The notes: generated from the letters alone by a model not told the origin. Shown: positions 44,466 to 54,312, counted from the first letter of the stretch. The stretch: DNA of 64,000 nt from Mesorhizobium sp. C432A (GCF_030323145.1 NZ_CP100470.1:2521001-2585000); one strand, 5' to 3'. Made by a program: numbers and translations.

Positions 44466-45572
44466 TCAGAGCAACGCCTCGTACCGGTCTCCGATCTTTT
44501 CAATTTCGAAATCCGCCGCCCTGCTTTTCAGGATCGCGGCGGTTGTCGGCTGGTCGAGCATTCCGGCCATCGCCACTGCCAGGGCCGCGGCATCGCCGAC
44601 CGGCACCAGGGCGCCGAAGCGGCCGTCATCAAGTATTTCGCGCGGGCCGTGCGGCGCGTCCGTGGAGACCACCGGAATCCCCGCTGCCATGGCCTCGACC
44701 AGAACATTGCCGAAGCCCTCGCTGGTCGATGATAGGACGAACAAGTCAGCTACGGCGTAGCACGCCGCCGGATCATTGACATAGCCCGCAAACAGAACGT
44801 CTGCGCCGATACCGGATTCTTCGGCATAGGCGCGCAGCTCGTCGGCCAGCGGGCCCTCGCCGAAGATGACAAGCCGGGCCCGGCGGCCGGCGCGCAGCAC
44901 AGCGAAGGCCCGCAGCAACGTCCAATGATCCTTAACGGGCACCAGGCGTCCGGCGGTGATGATGATGGGGCCGTCGCCCATCGCCGCGAGCTCTGCCTGC
45001 CAGGCGTAGGAGCGTTGCTGGGATGCCGCAGCCGGCGGCAGCGGGTTGTTGATGACCACGACCTTGGATTTCGGGAAGCCTCGGGCCACAAGATCGCCGC
45101 CGACACCCTCAGAAACCGCGATGGCCCTGGTGGCGCGGGCCGCAACCAGGGCCGAAAGCCAGACTGCCATTTTCGCGCCAAGGCTGCCGGAAGGCAGTGA
45201 GGCGGCGGCGTGGAAACTCGGGAAGAACCGCGCCCTGCTTCGCGCGAGGGAAAGCGCCAGCGCCACGACCAGATTGGCGAATTCCGGGGCGCTGTAGATC
45301 GCGTCGGGAGAAAGGCGGCCAAGCAGGCCCGCGCTTCGCACGATGCCTTTCAGTGTCGCCCACTTGCCATAACCCTCGCCGCGAATGAGGAGGCCGAAAT
45401 CGACCAGATGTACGGCAGGCGAAAGCAGGGCGGCATTGGGCCCCTGCGCGTTCCAGGTAAAAAGCGTGACGTTGTGGCCGCGCGATGCCAGTTCGTTCGC
45501 CATCAGGACGAACACGCGCTCGGCGCCGCCGCCCCTGAGGCTGGCAATGTGAAAGACAATCCGCTTCGCCAT
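44466..45572 (-). CDS. Glycosyltransferase family 4 protein
   Basis: A 368-residue GT-B enzyme starting MAKRIVFHIASLRGGGAERVFVLMANEL, the classic acceptor-side N-terminus. The donor-side motifs are AGRLVPVKDHWTLLRAFAVL and SSTSEGFGNVLVEAMAAGIPVVSTDAPHGPREIL (E-x7-E). The ATG at 45572 lies 1 bp after the upstream chain-length gene's stop; the open frame continues into that gene but is not used. It adds a sugar to the lipid-linked repeat unit in the cytoplasm; the sugar is unknown. Confidence 0.9.
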   Translation of the reverse strand: MAKRIVFHIASLRGGGAERVFVLMANELASRGHNVTLFTWNAQGPNAALLSPAVHLVDFGLLIRGEGYGKWATLKGIVRSAGLLGRLSPDAIYSAPEFANLVVALALSLARSRARFFPSFHAAASLPSGSLGAKMAVWLSALVAARATRAIAVSEGVGGDLVARGFPKSKVVVINNPLPPAAASQQRSYAWQAELAAMGDGPIIITAGRLVPVKDHWTLLRAFAVLRAGRRARLVIFGEGPLADELRAYAEESGIGADVLFAGYVNDPAACYAVADLFVLSSTSEGFGNVLVEAMAAGIPVVSTDAPHGPREILDDGRFGALVPVGDAAALAVAMAGMLDQPTTAAILKSRAADFEIEKIGDRYEALL

Positions 45573-45573
45573 T

Positions 45574-47175
45574 TCAGGCGCGGCTGGCAATGACGTCCGG
45601 GCGGTTCGGCGGAAGACGCATGTCGCGCACGATACCCAGGGTAATGGCGAGCAACATGCCAAGGATCATGCCGCCAATGGCCCCCAGGCCGATCATCACG
45701 ACGGTGCGCGGGGGCCATGAACGGCCCTTTGGCGGCACTGCGGTGGAAATCACCTGCACATTGGTGCTGTCGATCTGTTCGCGCTCGGTTATCTGGCGTG
45801 CCCGCGACAGGAAGCTCTCATAGATAGCCGTCTTCGACGCGGCGTCACGTTCAAGCTCACGCAAGGCGACCTCGGAATCGCTATCCGAGAACACGTTGCC
45901 CTTCAAGTCATTCATCTTGGCATTGAGGGAGGCCGACGAGGTTTTGGCGGCATCGAGATTGACCTTCGCCAGGCGCAGGGTGCGCGCGTATTCGGCGCTG
46001 AGTTGCGCGCTGACCGTGTTGTACTCCGTCTTCAGCCTGACGATCGACGGATGACGGGGGCCAAAGGTCATCGACTGCGAATCGATCTGCTGGCGCAGGC
46101 CATTGGCCGTTGCGCGCAGCGCCACAAGCGCTTCCGACGTGGCGGGACCGGAATTGGTGCCGTTTGCGCCGGCGGCAAGCAGGGCGTCGTAACTTGCCTG
46201 CGCGGCGATGACGCGCGATTGCGTCTCCACGATCTGGCCGTTGAGCTGGGTCATGGTTTGCGAGGAAACAAGCTGCCCATTGCTGGTGGCCAGATTGTGG
46301 CTGCGCCTATAGGCCTCGACCTTCTCTTCAGCCGCCTGCACATCGCTCTTGAGCTGGCCCAGCCGCCCGTCCAGCGCGGCCGCGGCACGGCTGGCGCCGG
46401 AAGCCTCGGCGCTGGCCAGCTCTTCCTGGAAAGTCTTGACGATATCCTGCGAAATCAGGATCGCCTTAGCGGGGGTTTCCGCCGATACCATCAAGGTCGT
46501 GACAAACGACTTTTCATCCGCGATGCTGCTAACCCGTTCCGCCAGGTTCTTCAGGGCGGTAAGCTTCGGATCGGGTTTGGCGCCGTCCGTCCCTGTGCGG
46601 CTACGGTCCGCGTCGAAGAACTCCGGGTCACTGGCCAGGTCAAGATCGTCTACAACACGTGAAAGCACGCTGCCCGAGGTCAAGATGCGCTCTTTGCTGC
46701 GCGCGCTGAGCAGCTGTCCATCGACCTGGGCCGATTGCGGGTAAAGATCATTCGGAACAACCTGAAGATTGGCGGGATTGATGAGGATGTCCGTGGTCAC
46801 GGTGTAGCGCTGCTTGCTCAGCAGAGCGTAGGCACCGCCGATGATCCCGCCGACGATTGCCAGCAGGCATACCAGAGCGAGGCCGGCGCGCAGCCAGACA
46901 AACAGACGCCCGAAATCGAGTTCGAGAAAGGTTCCGATCTTGTTGAGCGTCACCGTCGTGACGGGCTCGGCTACAGGCGGCGCCACGGGTGCAGGCGACA
47001 CAGGGGCCGACGTTACAGGGGCCGACGTTACAGCGGGTGCCGCCGCATGTGCCATGATCGGCGCGGTTTGTTGCGGCTTTGGCCTGCTGGCGCGCCGCGC
47101 ATTTTCGATCCGTTCATAGGGGCTAATGCCGGCGGCGGCCGCGGTTGGAGGAGGACCGGAAGCGGCGGACATCAT
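45574..47175 (-). CDS. GumC/Wzz-type polysaccharide chain-length protein
   Basis: A 533-residue polysaccharide co-polymerase. The N-terminal 75 residues are cytoplasmic and rich in Ala, Pro and Thr, with a repeated VTSAP block. Membrane helix 1 is about 92-115. A long periplasmic coiled-coil region follows (about 150-470), with AAQASYDALLAAG and LRLAKVNLDAAKTSSASLN heptads. The second membrane helix is about 495-518 (VMIGLGAIGGMILGMLLAITLGIV). There is no C-terminal tyrosine-kinase domain, so it is the GumC type rather than the Wzc/ExoP type. It sets polymer length together with the polymerase. Confidence 0.9.
   Translation of the reverse strand: MMSAASGPPPTAAAAGISPYERIENARRASRPKPQQTAPIMAHAAAPAVTSAPVTSAPVSPAPVAPPVAEPVTTVTLNKIGTFLELDFGRLFVWLRAGLALVCLLAIVGGIIGGAYALLSKQRYTVTTDILINPANLQVVPNDLYPQSAQVDGQLLSARSKERILTSGSVLSRVVDDLDLASDPEFFDADRSRTGTDGAKPDPKLTALKNLAERVSSIADEKSFVTTLMVSAETPAKAILISQDIVKTFQEELASAEASGASRAAAALDGRLGQLKSDVQAAEEKVEAYRRSHNLATSNGQLVSSQTMTQLNGQIVETQSRVIAAQASYDALLAAGANGTNSGPATSEALVALRATANGLRQQIDSQSMTFGPRHPSIVRLKTEYNTVSAQLSAEYARTLRLAKVNLDAAKTSSASLNAKMNDLKGNVFSDSDSEVALRELERDAASKTAIYESFLSRARQITEREQIDSTNVQVISTAVPPKGRSWPPRTVVMIGLGAIGGMILGMLLAITLGIVRDMRLPPNRPDVIASRA
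47000..47029. repeat. Two tandem copies of a 15-bp unit inside gumC-like gene
   Basis: ACAGGGGCCGACGTT occurs twice end to end, in frame, and codes for VTSAP repeats in the cytoplasmic linker of the chain-length protein. A further partial copy follows. Slippage here would change the linker length without breaking the frame. Confidence 0.7.
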
Positions 47176-47390
47176 GCTAACCCTTTAATATTCAATACGC
47201 ACAGCCTGCTTTACGGAAACATCGTTAATATTTCATTTTCCAGGCGTGTCAGGCGCGTTCCGGAACAGCGATCTATCCACCCTTGGTCGGTATTCTGCCA
47301 CGCCCGTCGTAGCCTGGCAAAGCGTGCAGGCGTTTCAAATGGAAATGCAAGAGGTCGTCGCGAGGGCACCCACAAGGACGGGCTTTGGCG

Positions 47391-48748
47391 TCATGTCGCT
47401 GTTGATGCTGGTTGGCCTTGAACGGGCGTGCCGGTTTGGCGCCCATCCGGCTTTCGATAAGCGAGCAACAAGATGACGAGCAGCATGATATCCGGCGCCT
47501 TCGAAGAGAGGGCATTGTTTGACAATGCCGCGAGAATGGACGCGGCCGCTGCGATATGGGCGGCCCGAGGCGTATTGCGCAGGAGCTTGAAAAGGAACCG
47601 GAAGAAAGCAAACGCGAAGAGCAAGGCGATCGGCAGGCCAAACAAAAGCGTAAGAACGACCGGCGTGCTTTCGATGAAGGGGAGGTTGAGCTTTTCGTTG
47701 ACGATCTTCAACAACTCGTTGGGATTCATGCCAAGCAGGATGTCCCTCCATTCAACGAACTTGAATACATCGTAGATCTTGACGCGCGCGTCGTAATTTT
47801 GATCAAAGAGCGTATTGCTGAAGCGGTTCAGCAGCCCCGCCGAAAAGAGTATCGCAATCAGTATGGCGCCACCGGCCAGCGTCAGCATCAGCACCAGGAG
47901 TTTGGCCTGGCGTTGATGTCTGGGTGACAAGTCCGGCCAAGGCAGGAACACGAGCAGGAACAGGATCTCGCCGCAAGCGAGCAGCAGGGCGGTGCGCGCG
48001 CCCGAAGCGGCCGTGCCGATGAAGAGAATGAAGATGCAAAGCGCACACACCCAGATACGCCACCGCGTCAATGCAACGAAACCTATGGCGGTGGTGCAAA
48101 GCGCGCCCAGCGCCAGCGGATGGGCCGACAGTCCGATCGGCCGAAAGTCCAGCTCAACGAGGGATAGGGCAGGAATCGATGCTGGGTGACGGCCTCGATC
48201 GTTCCGATGATGGCGCTGAGGACAATCATGCCGACGATGACATTGCCAAGCGCCCTGCGCACATGGTCACCCAGGGCAAGCATGATCATCGCCGCGGCAC
48301 AAGAGACCAGATAGGAATCGATTATGAAGCCGGCCGAGCCGGCACGGCCTATCACGAAGAGATAAGGCACCAGCCACAACAGCAGCAGCGAATATAACAA
48401 TGTCGCCTTGAACAGCCTGACTTCATCGCCTTCGAGCCGAATTGGCCGGGTCGTGGCGATGACGACAAGCAGCAGAAAGATCGCATAGGTCCCGATATGC
48501 AGCTTTTCGGGAAACGACCCCCCCTCCGTCGAATAGGACATCACCATATTCATCAACTGCGGCGAGATGGTCGAGCGGAGCAGGAAAGCGAAGGCCGCGA
48601 GGAGAAAGAACAGGAGCGTGAGGGCGTCTTGGCGGCTGGCCTGCGCGGTCACGAACTGTTGCTCTGTGGGGGTGACACTCACGATTATCCGACCAGCGTT
48701 GCGGCTTGCGATTGAGATGGCAGGGGACGAACGCGCCCCCGGGTACAT
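47391..48748 (-). pseudogene. O-antigen polymerase/ligase-type membrane protein (Wzy-like), frameshifted
   Basis: The promoter-proximal half (48083-48748, 221 residues) and the distal half (47391-48071 plus upstream in-frame sequence) together make a protein of about 450 residues. It has roughly 10-12 membrane helices and a large loop, as in Wzy/WaaL proteins. The break is near 48161-48163: restoring one base in the GGG run (CCC on the coding strand) joins RFLPYP to LVELDFRPIGLSAHPLALGALCTT. This LSAHPLALG block and the later SGARTALLL are typical of the O-antigen ligase family. It would polymerise the repeat unit in the periplasm. Confidence 0.8.
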
Positions 48749-49067
48749 TTTCCTGCACGAACGTAAAGGAATATGGATAACCCGATCTTAACAGTGGCGA
48801 TGCCCGGCATGGGCCGCCACATGTCAGCTTTGCCGAAAAGCCGGACACCGCTCATTGAGATCTCACCAAAGTGCGCCGCGTGGGAACGAATGCAGGCAAT
48901 GCACTTGCGCGACATGCATCGGCAGCCGGATTTACGCTATTTCATGAACTCGGTAACCCACACTTAATTGGCCGGTCGTATTGATGGCGATGCTTTGCAC
49001 GGCGCCGGACGCGCTGCCTGTGGACGGCACAATGGCATCAGGCGCCGGCAAAGCGCAGGAGATCAAG
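48749..49067. other. 319-bp divergent region of the polysaccharide locus
   Basis: This lies between the polymerase (leftward) and the acyltransferase (rightward). It must hold promoters for both, but no clear sigma-70 pair stands out. A 64-codon ORF at 48773-48967 begins MDNPILTVAMPGMGRHMSALPKS with AAGGA upstream. It matches nothing I know and might be a real small protein or chance. No gene is claimed. Confidence 0.4.
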
Positions 49068-50135
49068 GTGAAGAAATTCTATTCGATTCAGTATCTTCGC
49101 GCCTGCGCCGCCTTGCTGGTTCTGTTCGCACACGCCTTTTCCTATCAGATTGGCGTGGACAATCTGATTATCGTGACGGCGGGCCGCCTGGGCGTCGTTC
49201 TGTTCTTTGTCATCAGCGGTTTCATAATGGTCCATATTACGGGAGATGGTCCGTTTTCCGCTGCCACCTTCCTGAAACGCCGAGCAATCCGGATCATCCC
49301 CCTTTACTGGCTTTTCACCAGCCTCGCCGCCGTTCTGGCGGCGCTCGCGCCAAGTCTCTTCCAGAAGACCGTCTTTACATGGCCCCACTATCTTCAGTCG
49401 CTCCTCTTCATTGTTCACGAAGCGCCTGGACGGGATAGCGCCAGTCCAATCCTCTCACTCGGCTGGACGCTCAATTACGAGGTATTTTTCTATATCGCTT
49501 TTGCGGTGTTCGCATTTCTGTCCGTGACCTCGCGCGTATTTGTGCTGACGGTCTTTTTCATTGCGATGTGGATAGCCGGGCTGTGGCTGGCTCCCACCAA
49601 CCCTGTTATCCAGTTCTATCTCAACCCTTCTCCGGTGGCATTCGTAATCGGCATGTGGATAGGGCGGCGCTATTTGGACGGTGATTTCACTTCCGACATA
49701 CGCCATGCCTGGATATTCGGCGTAATGACCGCTGCAGGCGTGGTGCTTTCATTCGTCGATGACGGTACGCCGCTATTGGGTCAGATCAGCTTCGCGGGAC
49801 AAGCAATGTGGGCGGCGGGCCTGCTTCATCTCAGCCTCATTCTGGAGCCGAAACTCAAGCACTGGAGCCTTCTCGAGCAGTTGGGCGACGCTTCCTACGC
49901 GCTTTATCTGTCGCATATCTTCGTGATCGGCGCTGTGGCGTACCTGGCCAGACGCACCGTCGGATACGAGCATCCGACAACGGTATTGTTGGTGTCGGTG
50001 GTCAGCATCGTGGCAGCCTGCCTCGTCAGTCTGGTGATTTACGAGATGATCGAGAAGCCGATTCTTCAGACCCTGAACGGCAGAAGGAAGACGAGAAACA
50101 CACCGCTTCCTCATATTGCCACGGAGAACAAATAA
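49068..50135 (+). CDS. Acyltransferase family 3 membrane protein (O-acetyltransferase)
   Basis: A 355-residue integral membrane protein with about ten helices. It starts VKKFYSIQYLRACAALLVLFAHA, which contains the R-x10-H active-site pattern of the acyltransferase 3 family. GVVLFFVISGFIMV, RRAIRIIPLYWLF, a periplasmic loop and LGDASYALYLSHIFVIG are further signatures. The GTG at 49068 is chosen because AGGAG lies 6 bp upstream and the family usually begins there; the open frame begins at 48981. It O-acetylates the polysaccharide, as ExoH/OafA-type enzymes do. Confidence 0.9.
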   Translation: MKKFYSIQYLRACAALLVLFAHAFSYQIGVDNLIIVTAGRLGVVLFFVISGFIMVHITGDGPFSAATFLKRRAIRIIPLYWLFTSLAAVLAALAPSLFQKTVFTWPHYLQSLLFIVHEAPGRDSASPILSLGWTLNYEVFFYIAFAVFAFLSVTSRVFVLTVFFIAMWIAGLWLAPTNPVIQFYLNPSPVAFVIGMWIGRRYLDGDFTSDIRHAWIFGVMTAAGVVLSFVDDGTPLLGQISFAGQAMWAAGLLHLSLILEPKLKHWSLLEQLGDASYALYLSHIFVIGAVAYLARRTVGYEHPTTVLLVSVVSIVAACLVSLVIYEMIEKPILQTLNGRRKTRNTPLPHIATENK

Positions 50136-50177
50136 GCAGGCCACGCAACGGGACGCTCACGGCTTTCAGCGCTTCAG

Positions 50178-51620
50178 TCAGCCCGCGCTGTCCACGACCT
50201 CGACATTGCCGGCGCGGTTAAGCGTATGAATGCCCGTGCGTGCCCATGCCGGACCCGCGCCGATCGGCCGGGGCGAGGCAAAACGGACATCGGACGCGTC
50301 GAGTCGCTCAAGCCGCATCAGCCCCAGACCACCGCCATAGGCCCTCGATCCGTTCTGCACCGGCAGCACCAGGGCATCGTCGTGGTGGATAAAGGCGCCG
50401 CCCGGCCGGGTGGCCGAATGATCGACGGCAATGGGATTGAGCGGATGGGCGACCCATGGCCCGCGCAGCGAGGGTGCGCAATAGACCGCCATCGTGTCCG
50501 ACGCGCTGCCGTAGCCGAACCGCTCCGTTCCAACCAGCCAGAAGCGACCGTCGGATTCGAGCAGCGTCGCGTCGTTGAAATCCCTGTCCGCCATCAGCAC
50601 CGTGTCGCGGACCCAGCGGTCGGGAAACTGCGCGGCGCGATAGAGCACAAGTTCGCGAGCCGAACCACTTTCGGGGATCATGAAAATCTCGCCATCGTGT
50701 GCGAACACCTGCGGATACGACAGGTGGTGCGCTTCCTCCAATACAACCCTTGGAACACCGAAAGTGCCATCGTCACCGAGCTCGGCGACGGAAATCACGC
50801 CGCGACTCGTCGCGTAGGGGAATTCCTCGACAAACAGATGATGGCGGCGGTCGGCCTCGAAGACGAACGGGTCGGCATAGAAGCGTTGGCCATCGTCCGG
50901 CAGGACTGTGAACGGTTTGCCGTCGAGTTGCCCGGTTTCGGCGATGCCTGGTCCGTCGATCACCCGGTAGGCAACCTGCCAATAAAAGGGGCGTCGTCCC
51001 CGCCTGATTTTTTGCACGGCGCGATCGATCAAAGCCCTGCCAAAAAAGGGCACATAGTGTCGAACAAAACTGTCGTTCTTCAGGATCGGCACCGGGTTGT
51101 CGCTTACCGGCACAAGCTTGCCCGCAAAGAAGCGGGCGACGGTTTGCATGATCAGCGACATGGCGCCGGCGAGCAGGTCGTTGCAGCTTCGAGATAGCCA
51201 GAGCCTGTCTGCCAGCATCGGTCTAGCCTGGGCCACGACAACGCCATCGAGGCGAGCGCCAAGTTCAGGCAATTGTCCGCTCGCCAACATTGCGGCAACG
51301 CCGGCTGGAAAGCTGTTGCGACCGCAAAATTCGAGCCTCAGGACTGGCGCGTCTTGCCCCGTTGCGCTGGCAGTGAGATCTATGACGAGGTCCGGAGGGC
51401 CGCGATCGATGGGCGGCAACGGCTCGGACCGGCCCGCCAGCGAGGGACCGAAACGCCGGCTCTCGATCGCCAAGACAGTGTCCAGCCCCCGAGCGGTTGG
51501 CGCCGGCGCCGGCGCGTGGCAACTCGAGACCACATAACCTGCCGCACCCAACCGCATGAAAAGCTCATTTTCCCAGCGCCGGGATGCGACGGCGTGGCCG
51601 ATGATTAAAATATTAGTCAA
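50178..51620 (-). CDS. Polysaccharide-locus protein with beta-propeller (GINT1-N/GH43-like) domain
   Basis: A 480-residue protein. The N-terminal part (about 1-190) resembles the formyltransferase-like or sugar-nucleotide-binding half of such proteins (ILIIGHAVASRRWENELFMRLGAAGYVVSSCHAP). The C-terminal part (about 225-460) has repeated blocks seen in five-bladed propellers: RFYADPFVFEADRRHHLFVEEF, LSYPQVFAHDGEIFMIPESG, FNDATLLESDGRFWLVGTE. The same domain occurs at the N-terminus of plant glucosamine inositolphosphorylceramide transferase. The start is TTG. It is divergent from the wecB-like gene. It may be a glycosyltransferase-associated or sugar-modifying protein; no catalytic role is assigned. 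Confidence 0.72.
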   Translation of the reverse strand: MTNILIIGHAVASRRWENELFMRLGAAGYVVSSCHAPAPAPTARGLDTVLAIESRRFGPSLAGRSEPLPPIDRGPPDLVIDLTASATGQDAPVLRLEFCGRNSFPAGVAAMLASGQLPELGARLDGVVVAQARPMLADRLWLSRSCNDLLAGAMSLIMQTVARFFAGKLVPVSDNPVPILKNDSFVRHYVPFFGRALIDRAVQKIRRGRRPFYWQVAYRVIDGPGIAETGQLDGKPFTVLPDDGQRFYADPFVFEADRRHHLFVEEFPYATSRGVISVAELGDDGTFGVPRVVLEEAHHLSYPQVFAHDGEIFMIPESGSARELVLYRAAQFPDRWVRDTVLMADRDFNDATLLESDGRFWLVGTERFGYGSASDTMAVYCAPSLRGPWVAHPLNPIAVDHSATRPGGAFIHHDDALVLPVQNGSRAYGGGLGLMRLERLDASDVRFASPRPIGAGPAWARTGIHTLNRAGNVEVVDSAG

Positions 51621-51719
51621 CCCAAGTTATTCTCGTTAAAGCAAAAAATGGCTTTGCTCTGGTATCTTTCCCCACAGTTCCTGGCAAGGGTTGCCCAAGG
51701 GGGGCTGCGGACTCTAGCG

Positions 51720-51734
51720 TTAATCATACGTTAA
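51720..51734. promoter_or_regulatory. Candidate CtrA-type site (TTAA-N7-TTAA)
   Basis: TTAATCATACGTTAA matches the full CtrA box TTAA-N7-TTAA. It lies about midway in the 207-bp divergent gap between the propeller gene and the wecB-like gene, in an AT-rich stretch. CtrA is the cell-cycle regulator of alphaproteobacteria. The match is visible; binding is not shown. Confidence 0.4.
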
Positions 51735-51827
51735 TTTTTTTGAATACGAAGGCGGTTCAGGGCGCTATTGTTAGGCTGAAAGCACATGTCAGCCGGGCGC
51801 CCACGCTTTCGGTGACCAGGGTCAACC

Positions 51828-52982
51828 ATGAACGCCGTTTCACATCCGAGATTGCCCTCAAGGCGAAAACTGCTGATCGTGTTCGGCACGAGGCCGGAGG
51901 CGCTCAAATGTTTTCCGGTGGCGCGCGCCGCGCTCGCCCATCCAGGCTTTACCACGGAAATATGTGTGACGGGCCAGCATCGCGAGATGGTCGATCAGGT
52001 CATTGAATTGACGGGCCTGCCGGTGCACTACGATCTCAACATCATGCAGCCAGGTCAGACGTTGTTCGACGTGACCTCGCGCGTGCTCCTCGGAATGGCG
52101 GGGGTGCTGGAGAAGGCGAAGCCGGACATCGTCATCGTCCAGGGCGACACAACCACCGCGATGACCGCGGCTCTAGCTGCCTTCTACAAGCGCATTCCGG
52201 TTGCCCATATCGAGGCGGGATTGCGCAGCCACAACATCAACTCTCCCTTTCCGGAGGAACTGAACCGCAAGATTGCCGGCAACATCGCCACCTGGCATTT
52301 TGCGCCGACCACCGAGGCGCGCGACAATCTCATCGCCGAAGGAAAGGCTGCGAACACCATCTTCGTAACCGGCAATACCGTGATCGACACGCTGCTGCAT
52401 TTCTCCAGCGAGATCGATGCCGACAAGTTGATGAACGCCAAGCTCGCCGCTCGTTTCCCCTTCATCGATCCGACCAAGAAAATGATACTCGTCACCGGTC
52501 ATCGCCGTGAGAATTTCGATGGCGGCATCCAGAGAATCTGCACCGCGCTGAAGGCATTGTCGGCGCGCAGGGATGTGCAGGTCATCTACCCGGTCCATCC
52601 CAACCCGAATGTGCGCTCCGTGGTCGAGGCCGAAATCGGGACGGTGCCGAACATCCACCTGATCGACCCGCAGGACTATTTGCCGTTCCTGTACCTGCAG
52701 AAACAGAGCTACCTGGTGTTGACCGACAGCGGCGGCGTGCAGGAAGAGGCGCCTTCACTCGGCAAGCCGGTGCTGGTGATGCGGGAAAACACGGAGCGAC
52801 CCGAAGGGATCGCCGCTGGTACTGCCCGGCTGGTCGGTACCGATATCGAAAAAATTCTGGCCAATGCCAATAGCCTGCTCGATGATGAGAGCGTCTATCG
52901 CGGCATGGCGGAGAGGCACAACCCATACGGCGATGGCCAAGCTGCGACCCGGATCGTTGAGGAATTGCTGAATCATGGCTGA
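51828..52982 (+). CDS. wecB: UDP-N-acetylglucosamine 2-epimerase (non-hydrolysing, WecB-like)
   Basis: A 384-residue enzyme that converts UDP-GlcNAc to UDP-ManNAc in the cytoplasm. Family segments are FGTRPEALKCFPV, CVTGQHREMVDQVI, VQGDTTTAMTAALAAFYKRIPVAHIEAGLRSHNINSPFPEELNRK, LVTGHRRENF and LTDSGGVQEEAPSLGKPVLVMRENTERPEGIAAG. Its end overlaps the start of the wecC-like gene by 8 bp. With that gene it makes UDP-ManNAcA for the exopolysaccharide repeat. Confidence 0.95.
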   Translation: MNAVSHPRLPSRRKLLIVFGTRPEALKCFPVARAALAHPGFTTEICVTGQHREMVDQVIELTGLPVHYDLNIMQPGQTLFDVTSRVLLGMAGVLEKAKPDIVIVQGDTTTAMTAALAAFYKRIPVAHIEAGLRSHNINSPFPEELNRKIAGNIATWHFAPTTEARDNLIAEGKAANTIFVTGNTVIDTLLHFSSEIDADKLMNAKLAARFPFIDPTKKMILVTGHRRENFDGGIQRICTALKALSARRDVQVIYPVHPNPNVRSVVEAEIGTVPNIHLIDPQDYLPFLYLQKQSYLVLTDSGGVQEEAPSLGKPVLVMRENTERPEGIAAGTARLVGTDIEKILANANSLLDDESVYRGMAERHNPYGDGQAATRIVEELLNHG

Positions 52983-54312
52983 AATCAAAACCGTTTCCGT
53001 TATCGGCATGGGCTATATCGGCCTGCCGACCTGTGCCATTTTTGCCAGCCGCGGACTCGATGTCATCGGTGTCGATATCAACGAGGCGGTGGTCGCGAAG
53101 GTCAACCGCGGCGAAATCCACATCATCGAACCGGACCTGGATGGTTTGATCCAGAAAGTCGTCGCCAATGGCAAGCTCAAGGCATTCAGTACGCCTCAGC
53201 CGGCCGATGCCTATATTATCGCCGTTCCAACTCCGATCACCCCGGACCGCAAGCCGGATGTCAGCTACGTGCTTGCGGCAGCGCGAAGCATCGCTCCGGT
53301 GCTAAAACGGGACGACCTGGTGGTGCTGGAATCAACATCGCCGGTCGGTACGACGCGTGTCATGACAGCGCTGCTCGCGGAACTGCGACCCGATCTCAAA
53401 TTTCCCGTCGCACATGGCGAGGAAGCTGACGTCCTGGTCGCCTACTCTCCCGAGCGCGTGCTGCCGGGAAAGGTGCTGACCGAACTGATCAACAATGATC
53501 GCTCGATCGGCGGGCTGTCCCGAAAGTCTTCGGAGCGGACAGCGGCACTCTATTCAAGCTTCGTCGCCGGCGACCTGTTCATAACCCAGGCCGAAAGCGC
53601 GGAACTGGTTAAGCTGACCGAAAATGCGTTCCGCGATGTCAATATCGCCTTCGCCAATGAGCTTGCGGCGGTGTGCCAGGATCTGTCGCTCAACGTCTGG
53701 GAGGTAATCGATCTCGCCAACCGGCATCCTCGCGTGAACATCCTGCAGCCGAGCCCGGGCGTGGGCGGCCACTGCATTGCGATCGATCCGTATTTTATCA
53801 TCGACGCCGCACCGAACAATACGCGGCTGATCAGTTCGGCACGGCGCATCAATTCCGAGCGACCCTTGTCGGTGGTCAGGGACATCGAGGCATTGCTCGA
53901 CCCGACCCGCAAGCAGACGATCGCCTGTCTTGGCCTCAGCTTCAAACCCAATATCGACGATATGCGCGAGAGCCCGGCTGTCGAGGTTGTTAAGCTTCTG
54001 TCCAAGATTCCCAATATCAAGATCGTCGCTGCCGAGCCCAATGCGCGTCAGTTGCCACACGAGCTCGAGGGCAGCGGCGTCATGTTCACCGATGCACTTT
54101 CCGCTATTGACCAATCCGATATCGTCGTCCTGCTGGTCGACCATCGACAATTCAATCTGATCGATCCCGAAGCGCTCAAGGACAAGAAGCTCGTCGACAC
54201 ACGGGGCCTGTGGACCTGGCGCAAGGCGCGCAAGCCCGACGCCCGCATCGAAGGCAAGAAATCCGAAATGGAACGCTCGCAGTCTCTCGCTCGCACCGGA
54301 GAAGCGGCATGA
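52975..54312 (+). CDS. wecC: UDP-N-acetyl-D-mannosamine dehydrogenase (WecC-like)
   Basis: A 445-residue nucleotide-sugar dehydrogenase. The N-terminal Rossmann fold is VSVIGMGYIGLPTCAIFAS. The catalytic cysteine is Cys267 in SPGVGGHCIAIDPYFII. The upstream TENAFRDVNIAFANELA block has the Lys/Asn pair of the family. It oxidises UDP-ManNAc to UDP-N-acetylmannosaminuronic acid with two NAD. The HCIAIDPYF motif and the preceding epimerase favour WecC over UDP-glucose dehydrogenase. The stop overlaps the next gene's start (ATGA). Confidence 0.93.
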   Translation: MAEIKTVSVIGMGYIGLPTCAIFASRGLDVIGVDINEAVVAKVNRGEIHIIEPDLDGLIQKVVANGKLKAFSTPQPADAYIIAVPTPITPDRKPDVSYVLAAARSIAPVLKRDDLVVLESTSPVGTTRVMTALLAELRPDLKFPVAHGEEADVLVAYSPERVLPGKVLTELINNDRSIGGLSRKSSERTAALYSSFVAGDLFITQAESAELVKLTENAFRDVNIAFANELAAVCQDLSLNVWEVIDLANRHPRVNILQPSPGVGGHCIAIDPYFIIDAAPNNTRLISSARRINSERPLSVVRDIEALLDPTRKQTIACLGLSFKPNIDDMRESPAVEVVKLLSKIPNIKIVAAEPNARQLPHELEGSGVMFTDALSAIDQSDIVVLLVDHRQFNLIDPEALKDKKLVDTRGLWTWRKARKPDARIEGKKSEMERSQSLARTGEAA

